Shown: positions 6,749 to 9,955 of the stretch, piece by piece
Layout: each line of letters begins with the position of its first letter
How positions within the stretch are numbered: the stretch's first letter is position 1
Source: Patescibacteria group bacterium
Lineage (GTDB): Bacteria; Patescibacteriota; Minisyncoccia; UBA6257; UBA11618
Assembly: GCA_003539915.1 (NCBI GenBank)
Contig: DPNX01000011.1
Coordinates: 1 to 9,955 of the forward strand
Direction of reading: 5' to 3'
DNA: 9,955 nucleotides
Notes under the pieces: model-generated
What the model was told of the DNA's origin: nothing
What the model saw: the letters and a program-made list of their open reading frames with translations, nothing else
The model's database searches: none
Program-made: the position numbers and the translations under genes

Positions 6749-7755
6749 TATCGCTTTTCTAATAAAGTGCGTTTGTATACATCAAGGTGATTGAGAATAA
6801 TACCGCAACCTTTAGCAACACAAAAGAGAGAGTTTTCAGCAACATAAGCTTCCACCCCTAACATGCGCTTAAAGAACTCATCAATGTAACGAATATTAGC
6901 TCCACCACCGGAGATGATGATTCCTTTCTCCATAATATCAGCCACCAACTCAGGAGGTGTCTGGTTGAAAACATTTTGAGCAGCAGCAGCAATATCCATT
7001 AAGTGAGTGTTTAATGCCTCTGCAATTTCATTAGAGTTAACAATGATATCTTTGGGTAGGCCGGAAATAAGATCTCGACCTCGAGTCTCCATTTCTAGTT
7101 TTTCTCGAGAAGGTAACGCTGCACCAATTTTAATTTTAACCGCCTCAGCTGTCTGCTCACCAATAGAAAGCGAGTACTTTTTCTTGATCAGGTCCATGAT
7201 AGCTTTATCAAACTTGTTACCTGCTACTTTCAAGCTGGACCAAGAAACAATACTGCCCAAAGAGATGACAGCAATTTCAGCTGTTCCCCCGCCGATATTA
7301 ATAATCATATTACCAGAGTGGGAATTAATAGGGATGCCAGCTCCCAGAGCAGCTAAGATAGGTTCTTTAACTATAAAAACATTCTTGGCTCCTGCTTCTG
7401 TAGCAGCATTAATCACCGCTCTTCTTTCAGTAGTACTAATTCCTGCTGGGGCTGAGATAACTACATCCGGCTTAAATAGATTAAACTGACCAATAGATCT
7501 GGAGATGAAATATTGCAGCATAGCTCGAGTAATATAATAATCAGCAATAACCCCGTCTTTGAGAGGCTGGTAAGCAATAATATCATCAGGAGTTCTACCA
7601 ACCATGTCCTTAGCCTCTCTACCTACCGCCAAAACGGTATTGTCGGGAGAGCTCATCGCCACGATAGTAGGCTCGTTAATGATAAAGCCTCTATCTTGAG
7701 CAAAGACAATGGTGTTAACGGTTCCTAAGTCGATTCCTATTTTTCGAGTAAGCAT
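6748..7755 (-). CDS. mreB: MreB-like actin, paralogue 2
   Basis: This is a second 335-residue bacterial actin, collinear with Thermotoga MreB over its length. Phosphate-1 KIGIDLGTVNT (5-15), the catalytic-type Glu in VKEP (E131), and the adenosine loop SGGGANIR (about 286-293) are present. Phosphate-2 reads INIGGGTAE (152-160): the normally invariant Asp is Asn153 (codon AAT at 7297-7299), which may slow ATP hydrolysis. Unlike paralogue 1, it has no N-terminal amphipathic extension but keeps the hydrophobic loop FNLFKP (91-96) that inserts in the membrane in Thermotoga MreB. It could be an MreB or an Mbl-like specialist partner. It opens the run of closely packed genes behind a good promoter, has no Shine-Dalgarno, and overlaps holB by one base. 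Confidence 0.93.
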   Translation of the reverse strand: MLTRKIGIDLGTVNTIVFAQDRGFIINEPTIVAMSSPDNTVLAVGREAKDMVGRTPDDIIAYQPLKDGVIADYYITRAMLQYFISRSIGQFNLFKPDVVISAPAGISTTERRAVINAATEAGAKNVFIVKEPILAALGAGIPINSHSGNMIINIGGGTAEIAVISLGSIVSWSSLKVAGNKFDKAIMDLIKKKYSLSIGEQTAEAVKIKIGAALPSREKLEMETRGRDLISGLPKDIIVNSNEIAEALNTHLMDIAAAAQNVFNQTPPELVADIMEKGIIISGGGANIRYIDEFFKRMLGVEAYVAENSLFCVAKGCGIILNHLDVYKRTLLEKR

Positions 7756-7794
7756 AAAATTGATAAGAAAAACTAATAGTTCAATGTGCCCTGT

Positions 7795-7823
7795 ATTTTA
7801 CTACATCAATCTGCTATTGGCAA
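7795..7823 (-). promoter_or_regulatory. Sigma70-type promoter of the mreB2-holB-frr-rseP-proS-mreB1 run
   Basis: Minus strand: TTGCCA (7818-7823), 17-bp spacer, TAAAAT (7795-7800), each one mismatch from consensus. The predicted start near 7788 gives a leader of about 33 bases without a Shine-Dalgarno. It lies in the gap just after the murA stop. No terminator is seen between murA and this promoter, so murA transcripts may read through. Confidence 0.75.
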
Positions 7824-7827
7824 AAAG

Positions 7828-9123
7828 TTATCTCAAACGATCAATCTCCGCACCTAATCCTTGTAATCGTTCATCAATTTTTTCGTAACCTCGATCTATC
7901 TCTTCTATACCAGAAATCAAGGAGGTTCCCTCAGCAATTAGAGCACTAATAATGTTAACCATGCCGGAGCGTAGATCGCGAACTTGAGTATTGATAGCTT
8001 TGAGAGGAGTGGGTCCATGTACGGTTATGCTATGACTAAAACCTTTGCTATTAAAACGACAATCTAGTCCCCCTAAGCACTCAGAAGATGTTTTTATATC
8101 AGCCCCCATTTGATTGAGATCATTAGTATATCCAAAACGATCCTCATAAATAGTCTCGTGAATAATAGAGTTACCCTGAGCCTGAGTTAAGAGAACTGTG
8201 AAAGGCTGCTGCCAGTCGGTCATGAACTTTGGATGAGGGCCCGTCTCTATCTCTATACTAGACAACTCTTTTTCTTTATAAAATCTTATTCCCTCATCAA
8301 CTATCTCATAACCGCCACCGATCTTTTTCAGAGCATCCAAGAAAGTTGATAAGTCATTTTGACGAGCGTCTTTAACCAGGATGTCGCCATCGGTAGCCAC
8401 AGCAAGACAAGCAAAAGAAACTGCTTCGTTACGATCTGGAATAATTGAGTGAGTCACTCCTTTCAACTTCTCTACACCAGTGATTTTAATAGTCCGGTTA
8501 GCACCTAGATCAATAACCGCACCCATATTCTGAAGCATTTTGATGAGATCAATAATCTCTGGTTCGATAGCAGCGTTGTTAATAGTAGTTTCCCCCTTCG
8601 CTAAAACAGCGGCAAAAATAATATTCTCTGTTGCGCCAACACTAGGAAATTGAAGATCTATTGAAGCTCCTTTCAAGCCATCTTTAGCCACCGCTTTATA
8701 ACTGTCTTTGGTAACGGTAATTTCTGCACCTAAAGCTTTCAGAGCATTAACATGCAAGTTCACTGGTCGAGGACCAATCTTGTCACCACCTAAGATAGGC
8801 ACCTCAGCCTCTCCAGCTCGAGCTAACAAGGGGCCAATGGCTAAAATAGGAATACGGTTACGTCGACTAAGAGACATGACCTCGGTTTGTTTAATAACTG
8901 GCGTATGGATTTTCAACTCATGATCACCATACTCTAACTGAGCACCAATAAGCTGACAAAGTTCAGCCACAATCTCTGTATCACCAATTTGAGGAAAGTT
9001 TTTTAAAATACAAGGCTCCTCTGTTAAAAGAGAGGCTATCATCATCTTAGTAGCTGCATTTTTAGCGCCAGTAAGCTGAACCTCACCTTGAAGCTTTTTG
9101 CCGCCATTAATAGTAAACTTCAT
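7828..9123 (-). CDS. murA: UDP-N-acetylglucosamine 1-carboxyvinyltransferase, Asp-type active site
   Basis: This 431-residue cytoplasmic enzyme transfers enolpyruvate from PEP to UDP-GlcNAc, the committed step of peptidoglycan synthesis. The EPSP-synthase-like fold shows LTGAKNAAT (K21 and N22, the substrate-binding pair), the mobile loop LGGDKIGPRPVNLH (111-124), FMTDWQQPF (containing the general-base-type Asp) and QVRDLRSG with the PEP-binding Arg. At the loop position where E. coli has Cys115, this protein has Asp114 (codon GAC at 8782-8784). Asp at this site is known in Mycobacterium, Chlamydia and Borrelia MurA and confers intrinsic fosfomycin insensitivity, so an active but resistant enzyme is expected. 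The length is close to the standard 419 aa. The ATG has no Shine-Dalgarno, and a putative promoter lies within a few bases of it. Confidence 0.97.
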   Translation of the reverse strand: MKFTINGGKKLQGEVQLTGAKNAATKMMIASLLTEEPCILKNFPQIGDTEIVAELCQLIGAQLEYGDHELKIHTPVIKQTEVMSLSRRNRIPILAIGPLLARAGEAEVPILGGDKIGPRPVNLHVNALKALGAEITVTKDSYKAVAKDGLKGASIDLQFPSVGATENIIFAAVLAKGETTINNAAIEPEIIDLIKMLQNMGAVIDLGANRTIKITGVEKLKGVTHSIIPDRNEAVSFACLAVATDGDILVKDARQNDLSTFLDALKKIGGGYEIVDEGIRFYKEKELSSIEIETGPHPKFMTDWQQPFTVLLTQAQGNSIIHETIYEDRFGYTNDLNQMGADIKTSSECLGGLDCRFNSKGFSHSITVHGPTPLKAINTQVRDLRSGMVNIISALIAEGTSLISGIEEIDRGYEKIDERLQGLGAEIDRLR

Positions 9124-9149
9124 ACCCAGTTAAGATAATAAAATTGGGT
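9124..9149. repeat. Inverted repeat flanking the murA -10 region
   Basis: Arms ACCCA (9124-9128) and TGGGT (9145-9149) are separated by 16 bases that contain the putative murA -10 box. The placement is operator-like, but 5-bp arms can occur by chance. Confidence 0.3.
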
Positions 9150-9164
9150 GACAATTGCAATCAA
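9135..9164 (-). promoter_or_regulatory. Putative murA promoter, nearly leaderless
   Basis: Minus strand: TTGATT (9159-9164), 18-bp spacer, TATTAT (9135-9140). The start site would fall about 9128, some five bases before the ATG at 9123. The -35 lies directly after the stop codon of the preceding gene. The spacing is acceptable and the -35 moderate. Confidence 0.5.
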
Positions 9165-9166
9165 CT

Positions 9167-9955
9167 TCATTTATTTAAGAAGTTGAATAAAGATAAGATG
9201 TTGGCAAAGAAGGATTGAATGCCTCTGGTATAGTTGTAGTCGAAAAGTGAATAATGAACTTTAAAAAGATGGGAGAACACCTCATTATTTTCAGTATCAA
9301 TCATAGCGACACAAGTCTTTTCTCCATTTCCGATATATGCTGGATCGATAGAAATAGCAAAGTACGAAGATCTAGGAGTCCATGACTGATCTTCTGATAC
9401 ATAATCGCCGAGATAAGAATTTTTATTATAATTATCGAAACCAGTAGGCCAACTGATATGATTATTTGTGTTTGACACTAAAGCATATGAACTATATGGA
9501 ATTGTTGAACAGGATGTATTTTGAGGGACTATGGCATAAGCAAGATACAAAATATTAGACCCTATATATCTTACCTCTTGGAACATTTCTGGAATAGGTA
9601 CCAAGCCAAGAACATACCTATCAGGGGAAGATCCCATGTAAAGTGTTTTGAGACCTTCTGAGTGAGGGAGGGGTATCTCCTCAAGGATTACCGCTAAATC
9701 ATAAAAACTTACACTATATGCAAGAAGCGTATCATTAACACCCATATTGCTGCCCTCTGGTTCTTCTGTGATTCCAGATGGTAGTGAGTCTAATAGAGAA
9801 TCTAGATTCAATCCTAAACCATCTACTAATTTAGTTAAGTCTTCAGCTAATAACTCACTAGCCCCAGCTGTATTATTAGATGGATTTTCTGGGCTTGAAC
9901 CAGATACTCCTGGATCAGGCATACCATCCATACCAGGGTCTCCAGGGTCTCCAGG
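9167..9955 (-). CDS. Collagen-like protein, C-terminal part (runs off right edge)
   Basis: The frame stays open to the right edge, so 262 C-terminal residues are visible and the true start lies outside; the internal ATG at 9929-9931 sits within the collagen tract and is not the start. The visible N-terminus is Gly-X-Y repeats (PGDPGDPGMDGMPDPG, 1-16), then a Ser/Asn/Pro linker, a Leu/Asp-rich segment (about 34-60), and a mixed domain (about 75-240) rich in Tyr, Ser and Asn with two cysteines (C149, C215) that could form a disulphide. It ends with a hydrophobic stretch (about 246-262). Bacterial collagen-like proteins are typically exported and surface-displayed; export here is inferred, since the signal peptide region is not visible. 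I do not recognise the C-terminal domain. It ends just before the murA promoter with no terminator seen. Its TGA stop supports a standard genetic code. Confidence 0.8.
   Translation of the reverse strand, partial: PGDPGDPGMDGMPDPGVSGSSPENPSNNTAGASELLAEDLTKLVDGLGLNLDSLLDSLPSGITEEPEGSNMGVNDTLLAYSVSFYDLAVILEEIPLPHSEGLKTLYMGSSPDRYVLGLVPIPEMFQEVRYIGSNILYLAYAIVPQNTSCSTIPYSSYALVSNTNNHISWPTGFDNYNKNSYLGDYVSEDQSWTPRSSYFAISIDPAYIGNGEKTCVAMIDTENNEVFSHLFKVHYSLFDYNYTRGIQSFFANILSLFNFLNK
9933..9955 (-). repeat. 9-bp tandem repeat encoding Gly-Asp-Pro collagen triplets
   Basis: The unit ccagggtct (plus strand) occurs at 9933-9941 and 9942-9950 and partially at 9951-9955, all identical. It encodes Gly-X-Y triplets and presumably continues beyond the right edge. 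Exact nucleotide identity suggests recent expansion by slippage or recombination. Confidence 0.75.

Noticed and set aside
7007..7489. 160-aa plus-strand open frame opposite MreB paralogue 2
   Set aside because: It is an antisense shadow of a conserved gene, in the same relative register as the one opposite mreB1, as expected from shared codon patterns of the two paralogues.
6748..7755. DnaK/Hsp70 or FtsA instead of MreB for paralogue 2
   Set aside because: Length, the exact collinearity with Thermotoga MreB, the FNLFKP loop and the PPELVADIMEKG region are specific to MreB; Hsp70 is much longer and FtsA has a different subdomain 1C.
9929..9931. ATG as the start of the collagen-like gene
   Set aside because: The frame continues upstream in Gly-X-Y triplets to the window edge, so this Met is internal.

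Overview
The window is a compact, AT-rich bacterial segment in which every supported gene lies on the minus strand. It reads from a collagen-like protein at the right edge to the N-terminus of a penicillin-binding protein at the left edge. Several traits point to a Patescibacteria/CPR-type organism, probably a Parcubacteria-like lineage: very short intergenic gaps, stop/start overlaps, shortened housekeeping proteins (prolyl-tRNA synthetase of 389 aa, delta' of 229 aa), and an uncharacterised protein of a type I associate with those genomes. This assignment is inference. TGA is used as a stop and no in-frame TGA is seen, so the code looks standard (not the UGA=Gly code of Gracilibacteria/SR1).

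Layout in the direction of transcription (right to left). (1) 9955-9167: C-terminal part of a probably secreted collagen-like protein, running off the right edge. (2) 9123-7828: murA, first committed step of peptidoglycan synthesis, with Asp in place of the usual catalytic Cys. (3) 7755-2235: a tightly packed run mreB2-holB-frr-rseP-proS-mreB1, preceded by a good sigma70-type promoter (7795-7823). It mixes cell-shape, replication, translation and membrane-proteolysis genes. (4) 2168-1596: an uncharacterised 190-aa gene with its own promoter, strong Shine-Dalgarno and intrinsic terminator, sitting between mreB and mreC, which are usually adjacent. (5) 1548-1: mreC-mreD-mrdA (PBP2), overlapping genes of the elongasome, with mrdA cut by the left edge.

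Functionally the window is mostly a cell-wall elongation locus: MurA makes precursor, MreB/MreC/MreD organise the elongation machinery, and PBP2 cross-links. Housekeeping genes (delta', ribosome recycling factor, site-2 protease, ProRS) are embedded in it. The most interesting points are two MreB paralogues whose membrane-anchoring elements look complementary, one with an Asp-to-Asn change in the phosphate-2 motif; a ProRS lacking the bacterial editing insertion but carrying a four-Cys knuckle; a self-contained unknown gene inside the mre cluster; and promoters placed so close to the mreC and murA starts that leaderless translation is likely. No RNA genes, CRISPR arrays or mobile elements were seen, and no gene-free stretch exceeds about 75 bases.
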